From Notospermus geniculatus (taxonomy: Eukaryota; Nemertea; Pilidiophora; Heteronemertea; Lineidae): a DNA stretch of 64,000 nt. The DNA is taken from contig NMRB01002040.1 in assembly GCA_002633025.1 (NCBI GenBank), positions 9,883 to 73,882 of the forward strand, in the 5' to 3' direction. A program made the position numbers and the translations under genes. The notes below the pieces were generated by a model. It saw nothing but the letters and a program-made list of their open reading frames with translations. It had not been told where the DNA came from and made no database searches. This document shows positions 10,016 through 21,341 of this stretch, piece by piece (position 1 is the first letter of the stretch; each line of letters begins with the position of its first letter).

Positions 10016-12100
10016 CTCTTTTGTGGCCTCGAACCCCGCATCCATCGATGATGGGACTCACGCGTTGGCGCCTTCCGGGACTTCCAAAAATTCTGTAGGC
10101 CTAGTGGACGGCCTTCATCACGTTATCATTTTTCTCGGTTCTATCCGACCTACGCCTAACGTCTCCATTTTTTCTCAGAATGCAATATCATCAAAACCTC
10201 CGAAGACCACCGCTTCTCGTCTCAGGTAATGCTTCTAATTATACCAATAGGTGTCACTGGTGGAAATTTGTTAAAAAAACAAACGAAATTATAGACATCT
10301 GTGCCAAAGTAGGCATAGCTGCAATCATAGGCCTATATTTCAGATGTAATTGGTCGACAAGGTGGATCCTTGCTCCGAACTAATATCACTCTTTGGAAAA
10401 TACGACGCACTGAGATTGCCAATGCCATAGGCCCCTTCAAGTAAGAAACGTGAAGAAATCGTGCAGTAGGCCTAGTGTTTGTTATTTCGTTTTACGAGTA
10501 CATTTCCCCTTGGTGTCTCGTAACAAACAGGAAGAACACCTGTCATGTCATACTTTTAATCAAAAGATGATACTATGAACATTTCTTTGCGATATCGTAC
10601 GTCAGTGGTCAATGTAGATTTTTTTCCGCTTTGGCTCGCCATATATTACACGTGCGCGCCGAGATGAAAATAGCACAATGACGTCATCGAACGGAGCCCC
10701 TGGGACCACGTGACCTTATGCCGCGTCTGTTCGAAAATCTTTCGGATGGCGAAGCATCATCTCATCCTGTTCCTAGATGTTTTTCTCTGGATTATGAGCG
10801 GATTATCGTGAGGTACGTACATATAATGTTGAGAAATATTTCATGGTTCTCTTGGGAACGCCAAGACGACGCAGTGCGTTTTCGTTTGTGCATAAATATT
10901 TTGATTTCATTGCGGAGGAAATTTTCACGCGCATCAGTCAGTCGGGGATTCGCACGTGTTGCCGCCTCCATCAACGAAGGCGTAGCTCATGAGCTCGAAT
11001 TCGGGATAATTCTCATGCCAATTCCATGAGCTAGTTAGGTCTTTACTCTACAGAATGCATGTCATGGATGTAGGCCTACATAGAAGAATATTTGCTGATT
11101 AACGTTTTCAACTGTCAGATGTAAACTATTTGCCGGGAATTCAGCGGGATCAGATCCGCCGGCCAGCTTCGCCTGCATTCATTGCGTCAGTACATGGGTA
11201 TATGACAATACACTGTTTCATATGCAAATTAATGTACGGCATGTACTGCGATGGCGGCGCTGTGCATGGACTGCCGGTGTAACAGTAAACAATGTCCGCC
11301 ATGGTTTTCTGTCACAGGGGTAGTGGTGGCGGCGGCGCTGGCGCTGGTGGTGGGGTGGGGATCAGGTAGGACTACGGTGTTCATGTCTGCAGTTAATATC
11401 AAATTTGAAGCGACGTTAAAGGTACATGATTATTCCTTTATTCTGATACTGCATGATATGAGTTCCATTGCATTGGTGCATTGGGCGGCTGGTGAGGTCT
11501 CAGACCCTGGTTGTGCTGTAGTGTAAAATTCAGTTGCTTTCTTTTTTTCACATAAGATGAAGTCTGATACAAATTTCCTTACTTCCAGGAATTTTCAGCG
11601 ATTGACACATGAATAAGATGATCAACGTCGGCCGTCCGTGGTGAGGTGAACCGACGCGTGGGAATGAGAGTGTCTTCCTAGCTGTAATTGGCTGAGTCAG
11701 GGGAAACCTCCCGGTGCCAACTAAACCTACTTGTCTGGTTACAGCTAGTCAGATAGTCACGTTCACCTGAAGAGCTAGAAAAAGTCCTCACTGAAGACAT
11801 GGAAAACTGGTAGGAACATTATACCCTTTCCCCTCAGCCCATCCCTGACAAAGTAGGCATATCGTATGAATGAAGAAAAACAAATTATTTACTACCGACA
11901 TAATTTCCTTAGTGTTAAGAGCAAGTTCGACACATCTGTGTCACTCAAACTGCATGCCCAAGCTAGGCCTAGGGAAAGGCATTCTGAGACTCAGGTCATT
12001 TCACTCGGCCATCGCCTCACCTTAAAAAAAGCACGGAATGTGACAGGGTCAGAAGAGGTGCGACGTAGATGCGTCTGAATGACCCTGTTTCGAGAGGGTG
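10016..12100. other. 2 kb without a recognised gene; possible promoter-like GC-rich patch
   Basis: No supported coding region. Between about 10640 and 11360 the sequence is CpG-richer and contains a perfect CRE (TGACGTCA, ~10679) and a CACGTG E-box (~10707), so a promoter or CpG island is possible. No start or splice structure can be tied to it. Confidence 0.3.
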
Positions 12101-12104
12101 AGGG

Positions 12105-12300
12105 AAAGGCGGACCTTGCTTCAAAGTGAAGACAGGAAGACGGGCTTAGTTCAGCTCAGAATGAAGTAAGGAAGAGAAGACCGACGGACTTGGTTCAAAG
12201 TGAAGACAGGAAGATGGACTTGCTTCAAGGTGGAGACAGCAAGGGCGGACTTGGTTCAAAGTGGAGACAGAAAGACAGACGCTTGTTAAGAGCGAACACA
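12105..12300. repeat. Degenerate minisatellite, ~35-bp units
   Basis: Repeated phrases of the type GGACTTGGTTCAAAGTGAAGACAGGAAG occur at about 12112, 12188, 12216 and 12247 with many substitutions. The open frame on the minus strand here is only a by-product. Confidence 0.6.
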
Positions 12301-12539
12301 TGCATAGATTGACGTTTGTTGAGACAGACGACAGGAGAATGATTGGTACAAGACACGAAGACAGACAGATGTTGTTTCAGTGGAAAACAAGATAAAGAAT
12401 AAATAACTTTAGCGCAGAGTGAACGCAGGAAGTCAGAGGTTTTATTCTTCACCAGTAAAACCAACCTCGTTACGATGCAAAAAGAAAGCCGACCCGACCC
12501 CGAAGTAACGGACGACATGACATGCTGAGTCAAATAATA

Positions 12540-12688
12540 GGGAGGTTTCGAAATCAAACGATAAACGTAAACGTTAACGACAACTTTATTTTTGTACCGA
12601 AAATGCAATGCAAAATCTGGTTAATGTGTAGTATGAAAAATAACGTTGTCGTAAAGTTTTGGTTTATCGTTTGATTTCGAAACCTCCC
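12540..12688. mobile_element. MITE with 26-bp inverted repeats (GGGAGGTTTCGAAATCAAAC)
   Basis: Left terminus at 12540 and its complement ending at 12688 match over about 26 bp. Internal sequence includes ACGTAAACGTTAACGAC. A related fragment lacking the right end is present at 14667-14735. Confidence 0.75.
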
Positions 12689-13434
12689 CAATGTTGGGTG
12701 AGACCCTCCACGTGGTAGTTTGGATTAAGAAGTTTTACCGGAGCCTGAACCATAGTAGGCCTTCATTGATGAACTCAACAAAAGCCAGGTGCATTATTTA
12801 AGTTTATTTTATGCGTTATATACAAAGTTTGTAAAGGATTCAAATGCAGATACAGCGCATGCGCGTTACTCCAATGCCTCAAACGGGCATCATCGTATCT
12901 ATATGAGTAGTAAGAAAGACAATAGAAAGATAATGTAATGTCCTGGCCAATAGGACACATCTGATCCTGCAGGTCCAATATCCTGGCGGAATACCGTACG
13001 GTAGTCATTTAAAAGTAATCAGATTACTTGTTTGCCGTGTGAAAGATCACGCAGCTTAAATAAATACACGCTAAATGTATTTTCCCCGTTTTCTATATTT
13101 ACACTGCACAATATCTACAGTATGTAAAAAATATCATGTTCTACTGCTCTACAGGAAGTTCCAAAATAAAAGGGACCCACGAAGCGCACAGACTTGGCCA
13201 GAGAGCGTCGTCTGACGAGTGCCACGAGGCCAACGCTCTGGGCCTTCCCAAATGCGGGGTCTGACACTGATTGTTTATGATTGATCATGGACCGTACCAA
13301 CAAGAAATTTTTTTCGCCTGATACGGCGTGGATAGTTCTGTTCTCATCCCTTTAAGTCCCATCTTATCGTCCGGCGTCTGTGCCCTCCCCAGGACTTGTC
13401 CATTTCATGGTTGTCGTCAAAGGGTTTTAGAAAC
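12689..13434. other. Downstream flank of the four-TM gene, no gene seen
   Basis: Non-coding by inspection. It probably contains the 3' UTR of the minus-strand gene ending at 13435. ATTTATA-like A/T runs are present, but I cannot assign a polyadenylation signal. Confidence 0.3.
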
Positions 13435-14430
13435 TTAGATATGATGTACGTGTATGGCTGGCCTTTGATGGCCATTCACTTCAGTACCATGAGAGCGCAG
13501 CAGTGCTTCCTTGTGGTGATCCATTGAACAAGCCCCTGCTGACTCCATGTCTGATTCGTCAAATACTGAATTTTTGTCACAATTTGTAACTCGTCCATGT
13601 CGAGCGGACGACACAGATGATGCATACTCAGTCTTGTTCGAATCGCTGTAATCGTTATAGTTCTTTGAGTTTGGTTTATCTGAGTGAACTCTGGGGCATT
13701 CTGGAACGTCCACGTAACAGAGTGGCTGATCTCGCGAGATGAAATGTTTCGGTCGTCGTGGTTCTCGCGCGTGGGTTCGGTGGCTTTTTGTGTCCTTCTC
13801 TGTTTCATAAATGACGGCTAACTCTCCGTTGGCACGCATCGCTTTGCGGTTACACCATTGGCGATATCGGCACATCACTGCCTGTGATATCGAGGCTACC
13901 AATTCAAACATGGCAACTGTTATTATCAGTCCGTGGACAGCTATGGACGCACGTTGAACTTGCTTACTGTACCTCCCCACAGCGAACCGTTTGTTCTCGG
14001 GTGTCTTCTCAATATGACGAAAGATTAAAGAAGTGTCATTCACGTGTTCTGCATCTGCGGCTATTCCAAAACCAGCAACGACGAATATTAAGAACGAACA
14101 CAGCGCCGCCAGTAGCGACATTACGAAACATATAAGGACGGATCGATGCGTTTTTTCACGTGCCGACCAAACCCCACAGCAGCCTGCTGCAAGTATGATC
14201 ACTCCGCCCCATATCCCGGCGCCGATTTGAGAATGAGCTGCACTGATGGCAACAGCGGCGCTCCCTAGAAGGATGCACAATAATCCACAGATGATCTGAG
14301 AGGCCCCGCAGATGACGGCTTCTCTGCTCTTGTAGTGCCAGTCTCTGTCTTTCCGTGAGAGAGTTTTTGGCATTTTTGAAGGCTGATTTGAATCTACTGC
14401 AGTCGTCTCTATATGTAGATGATCTAACAT
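13435..14430 (-). CDS. Four-transmembrane CD20/MS4A-like membrane protein, intronless frame
   Basis: A complete 331-codon frame, Met at 14430 and stop at 13435. Hydrophobic segments at residues ~38-62, 70-89, 97-124 and 162-187 give a four-pass topology with cytoplasmic ends. The TM1-TM2 block (GASQIICGLLCILLG...IGAGIWGGVIILAAG) is typical of the CD20/MS4A-like and related tetraspan superfamily. An N-glycosylation site (N131-D-T) lies in the large loop between TM3 and TM4. Residues ~190-331 form a long polar, His-rich tail ending HVHHI. A second Met (residue 20) could also serve as start. It has no operon-like partners and lies alone among MITEs, so it is either a single-exon gene or a large exon of one. 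Function is unknown; receptor- or channel-associated roles are known for some relatives only. Confidence 0.7.
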   Translation of the reverse strand: MLDHLHIETTAVDSNQPSKMPKTLSRKDRDWHYKSREAVICGASQIICGLLCILLGSAAVAISAAHSQIGAGIWGGVIILAAGCCGVWSAREKTHRSVLICFVMSLLAALCSFLIFVVAGFGIAADAEHVNDTSLIFRHIEKTPENKRFAVGRYSKQVQRASIAVHGLIITVAMFELVASISQAVMCRYRQWCNRKAMRANGELAVIYETEKDTKSHRTHAREPRRPKHFISRDQPLCYVDVPECPRVHSDKPNSKNYNDYSDSNKTEYASSVSSARHGRVTNCDKNSVFDESDMESAGACSMDHHKEALLRSHGTEVNGHQRPAIHVHHI

Positions 14431-14666
14431 ATTGGAGCCATCGATTTGTCTGTCATGGGCACCAGAAGGTGGTCACATTCTGAAACGACAACGAAAAGAA
14501 GGGAAAATGATATTATTTTGCTCCCGATGCTTGTAAAAAGGATGATCTTTAACCGGTTAAATTTGTTATTGTCATGGGCCACCTGTCGGCACGTTGCTTC
14601 TATAATTCGTGAAGCAGGAACAGTTCATCTTTGACAGAAATCGCGGTGTCTTGTCTCTTGACCAAC

Positions 14667-14735
14667 TAGAGAGGTTACAAAATCAAAACGTAAACGTAAA
14701 CGTTAACGACTTGTACCGAAAATCCATAGCTGAGA
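14667..14735. repeat. Fragment of the GGGAGGTTTCGAAATC MITE
   Basis: The sequence from GAGAGGTTACAAAATCAAAACG to about TACCGAAAATCC matches the left half of the MITE at 12540-12688, with the tract ACGTAAACGTTAACGAC shared. The right half is absent. Confidence 0.6.
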
Positions 14736-16095
14736 CAGAACGCAATTCTAGCAATGAGTTTATTCGTTTCAAAAACGTCGTCTTTGGTTCGGAACAAAAT
14801 TCGTTTTTTTTGTCTTGAGATTCATGGCCGGTTTGGATGCACCTTATTTTGTACCAATATGCCGAGGAAATAGGAATTCTCCCATCCTCTGCCTCATTCT
14901 GGCAGCCGGTTCAATGAGATTGACTGTGATTTATGACAGGTTCAACCCATGTTCTCAATAGACGTGGAAGATAACTTTATACTAGATAACATAGTTTTTT
15001 ATAATTTGCGAATCAATATCGAAGATTGCCATTAAAATGTAATTCCGTTACCGGAGAATTGCCCTGGAATCGAAATGTTACCTCCACGCTTGGAGGAATA
15101 ATCCTCTAGCTCCAAGGTTATCCTTATCGTCAGATGAAACTGATGAGAACTGACTTCGTCTGAACGGTGAAGACTGCCTATGTACAGTTAGGACTCACCA
15201 TTGCCCAATATTTGTCATCAGAATAATGCTCAACAACAAGATATCAAAGCAAAATTGAACACCACAATCCCACTCTGATGGACGTCCCTTGATAAAGGTC
15301 CACAAAATGATATCATACACAAAAAAGAGCCACACAGTGACATACATGCAATTCATACTTACAAAACAACGTATTCCACCTTAGATATCCAAGTGATCTA
15401 GGCCTTTGAACGATAAACTTGAGAAGAAGAATCGAAGACATCTACTTACTCCACACACAACACGTACAACACTTTGATGTGTAAGCCCCGAAAGTATGTC
15501 AATGGACAATTTGATTATTCTTATATGCACTACCCACGGGGATTATTAAAATCCAGACACAAAAGGTTCACCTGAATGGCCTAACCCAAAATTTGTGAAT
15601 GGCAAGTCATTTTATGAGTCCATTCTCATGGCAAATCCTCAGTGGAGGTGCGCTGTTTCCGAAAGCGAAACGCGATACACCGATACATGGGAATGCGGGC
15701 GGTTATGCTTGATGACGTCACTCTAGTTACAAGAAAACGTGGGGGAAGGGTTGCACTTCCGGAGGCAGAACTGTTGGGGGTCACTGAGCGCAAAGAATGT
15801 TTAATGACTTTTCATTCTGTGGATTTTGTTTGTCCAACCTGAGTTTATGAGGTCATCCATTGTATTGCAAATACACGAAGTTGCCAGGCATGTCATGATG
15901 ATCACTTTATTAGGCCTAAGTGTCCACATTGGCATATTGGCTGTAACGAGAGACCCCTGTTGCTACAATCCACTCTTTCAGAACGAACTTCAGTATGTTC
16001 GTTCGGTTTTCTTTTCTGCATTACCCTCTTGGCTGACTCCCCCTCAAACCCATCCTGTATGTTCACTTTTTGCTGACATACATGTACTTTGCGTA
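14736..16095. other. No gene seen
   Basis: About 1.3 kb of unique-looking sequence. Short frames at 15642-16113 show no recognisable domain. A CRE-like TGACGTCA at ~15713 stands alone. Confidence 0.35.
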
Positions 16096-16344
16096 ATACC
16101 CCCATCACACTGAAGTCGTTCTCAAAACGTCCTGCCCCGTCCTAAAAAAATCGTAAAACGGGCTAGAACGTGTACCCTTGGCCAAATAATGCTTCGATGT
16201 ACTGGAGCACCCTTCCCATCCACGAAGTTCGTAAAAAGACTGTAAAACGTTGCCACTACGTCCACTCCGTTCGCACACAGTTTGAGCCCGTTCGGCAAAA
16301 TTTTCAAGAACGTACTGAGAACTAGCTCAGTGTGATGGGGGTAT
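16096..16344. mobile_element. MITE with 18-bp perfect inverted repeats (ATACCCCCATCACACTGA)
   Basis: The left end at 16096-16113 and the right end at 16327-16344 are perfect inverted repeats. The complementarity extends imperfectly inward (GTTCTCAAAACGT against ACGTACTGAGAAC). Directly followed by a different MITE. Confidence 0.75.
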
Positions 16345-16445
16345 AAGGGCTGGTTCATACTCCGTCCGGATTTTACGCCGACTATGATCAATTTCAATGT
16401 GTGCCTTGAAACCTGCGATCGCGAGCAAGTATGAACCAGCCCTTA
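16345..16445. mobile_element. 101-bp MITE (AAGGGCTGGTTCATACT)
   Basis: Inverted ends AAGGGCTGGTTCATACT (from 16345) and AGTATGAACCAGCCCTT (to 16444) enclose about 65 bp. It abuts the preceding MITE with no spacer, so one element probably inserted at the edge of the other. Confidence 0.7.
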
Positions 16446-17595
16446 GTGCGCTTTGCGCTTGTCCGTTTCCTATGTGAGTGGGTGGTAGAAAAAAGTAATT
16501 TTATTATTGGTACCATGTATTCCTGGTACCACACATAAACATAGGGAACGTAAGCGCAAAACGGAGAAGTTTGAAAATCTACCCTTTATTCGCGCGGAAG
16601 AAGTTGAGCCGCAAGCTCTTTCTCGCATTACCAACCACCTTTCCAGGTATTTCCCCAGTCATCCATGCAAAGGAAAGCAGAAAACATAAATTAATTGCAC
16701 TTTTTCAGGGAATCCATGACAATTGCAACTGTCGACCTCGTCACTATCCAATCGCAGCCTGCAGCTTTATTAACCCACCTACATGTATTAAACCTGCTGA
16801 CGAGGCTGGGCGTTTACAGCGCGAGCACTTGTCCGGGTTCAGCTGTCAGAAATGACAGATGACAACCGGTAGCCAACTGTTGGGTAACTTGGCTTTCATC
16901 GGTTGGAATCTTCCTGGCACAAGTCAGAAGTGGGAAGCAATAAAAAACAGCTCATTCTTACTTCGCTGTGGACGCATTGCACCCACATTGAAACCATCGT
17001 CAAACAGCTCATTCAACCCTCACATTTCATCACATTCAGCGCTTCTTGATGTTCTTTCAATTGACATGATCCCTTCAGACCAAATTCATTGATGACCGGC
17101 CACACTTTGTTACCTTTCTATTGGATAACCCTGAGGCTTGACAATCAACTGTGACATTGCGAGGGTGGTCCTTGCATGAATAGAGCGCTTTCCCGTCAAA
17201 AAAATGTCCGTCTCCCTCTTTCTTGATTGGACCTAACAACCACCTCATCATCCCGTTGTCTCCTAATCCCAGGAGACAATCTTCCACCACTGACTGGCCC
17301 TGTTTTATTGGACGATTTATATCCCTTTCACTGGAAGCGCTTTATTTCATTCGTTGTTAAAATTTGTTTTCGTTTGTTCTTTTGATCGCACCGACCGGAT
17401 CTTGCCCTTTTGTTGAAAATGAGAGCTGGTTAGTTCCAAAGTGACTCTGCAATAGATCTAATGATCCTTGGGTAATGCATCCAGGAACACCGGTGTTCAG
17501 ATTCATCGCTACTCTGACGCATAAACAAGTTTACCTTCGTGACTGACGAAAACCGACGGAAGCTCGGTATGTGGATATAATGATCTCGTCGATGT
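16446..17595. other. No gene seen
   Basis: Unique-looking non-coding sequence. Short open frames (16507-17290) have no family resemblance. Confidence 0.35.
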
Positions 17596-17820
17596 AGGGC
17601 CGATTTAATAGACGTTGGCTAAGCTAACCATTGGTTCCACCAAAATAGTTAGGTGTGCGAAAAATGTACATGTACAACTAAATTTTTCACCAAAAAGCCG
17701 CTTACTCTCCGTCCAAACAGGGCTTTTTTTGATGAAAATTTAGTTGTACACTTTTCGCATGCCTATCTATTTTCGGTGGAACCAATGGTTAGCTTAGCCA
17801 ACGTCTATTAAATCGGCCCT
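17596..17820. mobile_element. 225-bp MITE with ~55-bp inverted repeats (AGGGCCGATTTAATAGACG)
   Basis: The left arm starts AGGGCCGATTTAATAGACG and is matched by the right arm ending in its complement at 17820, through CTAAGCTAACCATTGGTTCC. Inner parts (TTGTACATGTACAACTAAA against TTTAGTTGTACA) also pair. No unambiguous target duplication. Confidence 0.75.
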
Positions 17821-19272
17821 TAGGCGGACAACTCCCAAGACATGCCACATGAACTAAGTGGTTGCGTAAAAAATGTCTGCCAGGATAAGAGGAGAGGACA
17901 CTAATCAAAAGTGAAAGTGGGCGATCGTTGCCGTTGGAATGAATTGCATGTGTGCGAAAGTATGAAAAGTCGTTTCTCGTATTCGTCATGTCCAACACAA
18001 ATATGGTCACTTACAAACTCACGCCCCATCTGTCCAAGATGAAATCGGGTGCGCAATATTCTGACATTGTTTTCAGTTTTACCTACCGTGTTTTCCAAAT
18101 TGCGATTTGGATGTGACTTGAACACGGAACAGGTCGATATCCAGCCCAGGTGAAGTGTTGATATCGTAGTCCTTGTCTACGAAAAGATTATCACGACCAC
18201 TGACTTATCAGGTGTACTCCTCACTGTGTTTTGGTCGGTTTGGCAATCTCCACGCTCCACCAAAACAACAGGAAAGCCCTGCGCGGTGATTTATACATGT
18301 ATTTTGAAACTTACGAATAATTTCGCAATATAGCCCATATGTGGGCGATCGGCTTTGGTCGCATGAATAAATATAATAACTAACTATAACTGGGGCAAGG
18401 AATACAAAATGAGAACCTCACTTGTGCGAATTGACACCGAAACTTACACTGTGTTGTTTCACAGAGGACCACGTGTGGGGTACAACTTCCCAGACTGCTC
18501 TCGCTTGGGATGTGACGGAACCTCTTGTGAAATTGAGTATAGGCCTAATACTTTTCGTGTCCATCTTAAAGGGGTTAAGATGAGAGGTTTTGCATTTGTA
18601 TTCGATGTCAAATACTGAATTGGTAAGGTGTATATTTAGCCACAACAAAAGTGTCGTGAATTTATGAATGAATATGTATTTTGTGTCCTTCGGGTCTGTT
18701 TACATTATAGATTCCTGCACATGCTGCATGCGGCTTTATATGTAAAGTCAGTACGCTCGTCCCTCAGTCCAGACCGCAAGACAACCTTTTAACGACAAGA
18801 ACTGACATAATTATCAGAGTGGTTATACAATTCTAATCTAATCTACACATGTTGAGTCCCCATGTTACAGTTTGGACATCTCGAGTGCTGCCCACGCAAC
18901 AGCCTTTCGAGGCCAAATAAACTTTTTTGCCAATTGAGTTTAATGACGTGGCCTACACCGATATACTGATCAGGCGGCACAGTGTGGGGAAGTTTTGTAA
19001 CCATGGTAACAGAGCGTCTGAAGAGTGATGAAATCAACAAGTGGGCGTGGCACCGGTCAGCATGGTCAGCGCCATTGTTGCAGTTTTATTGAAGACCCAC
19101 TTCGAGTTTGTCAGAAGAAAGAACTCAACCTCGACCTACGTCATGATCCTGATGATTATTTTATTAAATCGATTTCAGTCTGCTGATTTATGTTTGTATG
19201 ACGATTATCATGCACAGGTATTAGGCCTACAAAAATACACATAGCCCAAAGACGCCAAAAATTCTACTCAAT
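17821..19272. other. No gene seen
   Basis: 1.4 kb with no supported gene. The ORF at 18409-18618 lacks any recognisable features. Confidence 0.35.
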
Positions 19273-19387
19273 GGGTCATATGAATAGACTAGCCAATGCT
19301 TTTACTTCAGATTTGTAAACCAATGCCTAGTGCATTTTGTATTGCAAAATTCAAGTAAAAGCATTTACTAGTCTTTATTCATATGAC
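19273..19387. mobile_element. 115-bp MITE (GGGTCATATGAATAGACTAG ends)
   Basis: Left GGGTCATATGAATAGACTAG and right complement CTAGTCTTTATTCATATGACCC pair; an inner segment (AATGCTTTTACTT against AAGTAAAAGCATT) extends the stem. Confidence 0.7.
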
Positions 19388-19459
19388 CCCCTAGACAAGA
19401 TACTGCAGAAACTAGTGACTCCATCTGGAGTTATGGCAACAAATCAACCTCACCACAGT

Positions 19460-19623
19460 CAGCCACGCATATTGCCAAAAGATGGCAGCAAAGTTCTAGT
19501 GGACCAATACACAGGAAAACCCATGTGATTGGTGCTCGATCAAGAATGAATGGGTCCGCTATATGCATTGAATTGGGCCGTAGTGACACCTATTGGTCAA
19601 CTCACTGACAGCTCCTATTGTTC
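19460..19623. mobile_element. Partial copy of the AATAGGAGC MITE
   Basis: It matches, in inverted orientation, the MITE at 38843-39013 (shared CATATTGC.A.AGATGGCAGCA, GCATTGAATTGG, GACAGCTCCTATTG). The end equivalent to the right terminus of 38843-39013 is missing or eroded. Confidence 0.65.
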
Positions 19624-19639
19624 TTGAAGAGCACACTCA

Positions 19640-20290
19640 TCCCTCGGCAGAAACAATTTCTTGTTGGGCCTTTGGTTCGGACAAGTCAGAGAAGACATTG
19701 CTCACCAGTGTGACTTGTGCTGAATGTTCTTTGTCAATTAATTTCATTGAGGAGGGAGCTCACTTTGCCATCAACATCACACAGTAACCATGGTAACTGT
19801 CACCAAAAGATGAAATGCTGAACAATTTGTTCCAAAGACATCTTTAATACATTACATGTGTCTTAAAATAATTGTTACATTTTTACAAAATGAATATTTA
19901 CTTCTGTAGACTTCATTGCCAAGGCTATCACCACATTCACCTCAATGATTCTACAATCATCTATCAATGATCTAAATAGATGCAAACATCACATGTTGAC
20001 ATAAGCAGCTCTAAATGGCATCTATAAGGAATAATGAATGAACAGTGCAATCTAACATCACTGGCTAGACATCCTTAACCATTGATTACAGCCATCAAAC
20101 TAGTCCTAATAGATGCGTTTTGATTTTACTTCTGTCATCTAGAAAACAACAAATTTTGGCCAGGGTTCTATACCTGTTTAGTTTAATTGATTCAGACTGC
20201 CATGCCTAAAGGAGCAAATCCACTTGACTTTTCGTGCGCAAGACAGTTTCAGGCTGTCAAGCCATAAAGCTGCAACTCCACTTGAGTTTT
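19640..20290. other. No gene seen
   Basis: AT-rich sequence without recognisable coding or repeat features. Confidence 0.3.
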
Positions 20291-20298
20291 CATATTAA

Positions 20299-20530
20299 AG
20301 GAGCTGGACATCCAAGTTGTAAACACTCACTCACTGGTTCTCTATCCACGCGACGCCTGCGGTGCTGCCACCTATTGTCAGTGATATGTACTGACGTGAA
20401 TATCGCGAGTGAGTTGCATCGGACCGGGAACCAGTCTAACGATCACGGGGTGCTACTGGTGCTACCACCTGCACGAAGGAATAAAACTAGTTTGCCGACC
20501 ATGTTTGAATTCCTTCAAAACTTAACTCCT
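20299..20530. mobile_element. TTAA-flanked MITE-like segment (AGGAG...CTCCT)
   Basis: TTAA occurs at 20295-20298 and 20531-20534, and the enclosed 232 bp starts AGGAG and ends CTCCT. The terminal repeat is only 5 bp, so the assignment to the TTAA (piggyBac-like) group rests on similarity to the better supported element at 37117-37322, which has the same AGGA/TCCT ends. Confidence 0.4.
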
Positions 20531-20743
20531 TTAAGTGCGGCTTGACTCTCTATGGGCAACTTATCTATGAGCAGTCGTTCTCGTCATTGGTCTCAGCATA
20601 AGCCGTAAGGGGGAATTGCCCATTGAGAGCCAACTTGCATAAGAAAACTCCTGTGGATAGGCGCCTTCAGCATGCTTGGATTTCACAACTTGACCGAGTA
20701 TCATTTCCGAGTAGGAGCAACAAGCAATACTCTCTTAACAACA

Positions 20744-21340
20744 ACAAACAAGAGGCCCAAGGGCCTGGCGCTCAGCTGACAGTTGACTTCAGTTGTAGTT
20801 GTTGTAGGTGTAGTGAAGCATGCTGAAGGAGAGGTGGAACTGTAAACTGGGTCCAAGAAAGACACCTTGGCTCAACTGGTCTTTAAGCAGGTCAAGGAAG
20901 TAGATCACTTCAAATTACACTTCATTACCTTCAGTTTGATACCAAACATGACTACCTTGGCGCAACTGGTCTTTAAGTAGGTCAGTAGGTCACGGAAGTA
21001 GGTCAGTTCAAACCAACACTTCATTACCTTTAGTTTGATACCAAACATGACTACCTTGAATAAACTGGTCTTTAAGAAGGTCAGTAGGTCATGGAAGTAG
21101 GTCAGTTCAAACCTACACTTGCATTTACCTTTAGTTTGATACCAAACTTGACTACCTTGGATCAAGTGGTCTTTAAGTAGGTCACTAGGTCATGGAAGTA
21201 GGTCAGTTCAAACCTACACTTCATTACCTTTAGTTTGATACCAAACATGACTACCTTGGCTCAACTGGTCTTTAAGTAGGTCACTAGGTCATGGAAGTAG
21301 GTCAGTTCAAACCTACACTTCATTACCATCAGTTTGATAC
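20744..21340. mobile_element. Pearl-like element D, left part with ~100-bp core repeats, cut by a gap
   Basis: The left end has the palindrome AGGCCCAAGGGCCT (20753-20766) followed by GGCGCTCAGCTGA. The core has four-plus monomers of ~100 bp carrying TTTGATACCAAACATGACTACC (phrase starts near 20936, 21033, 21133 and 21233). The array is interrupted in mid-monomer by the N at 21341. No microsatellite or right-end hairpin is present here. A right-end module of matching type lies at 25986-26127. Confidence 0.75.
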
Positions 21341-21341
21341 N
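21341..21341. other. Single ambiguous base: likely assembly join
   Basis: The only N in the window. A tandem-repeat array stops in mid-unit on its left and a transposase frame stops in mid-domain on its right, so it probably marks a collapsed gap between contigs. Confidence 0.7.
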
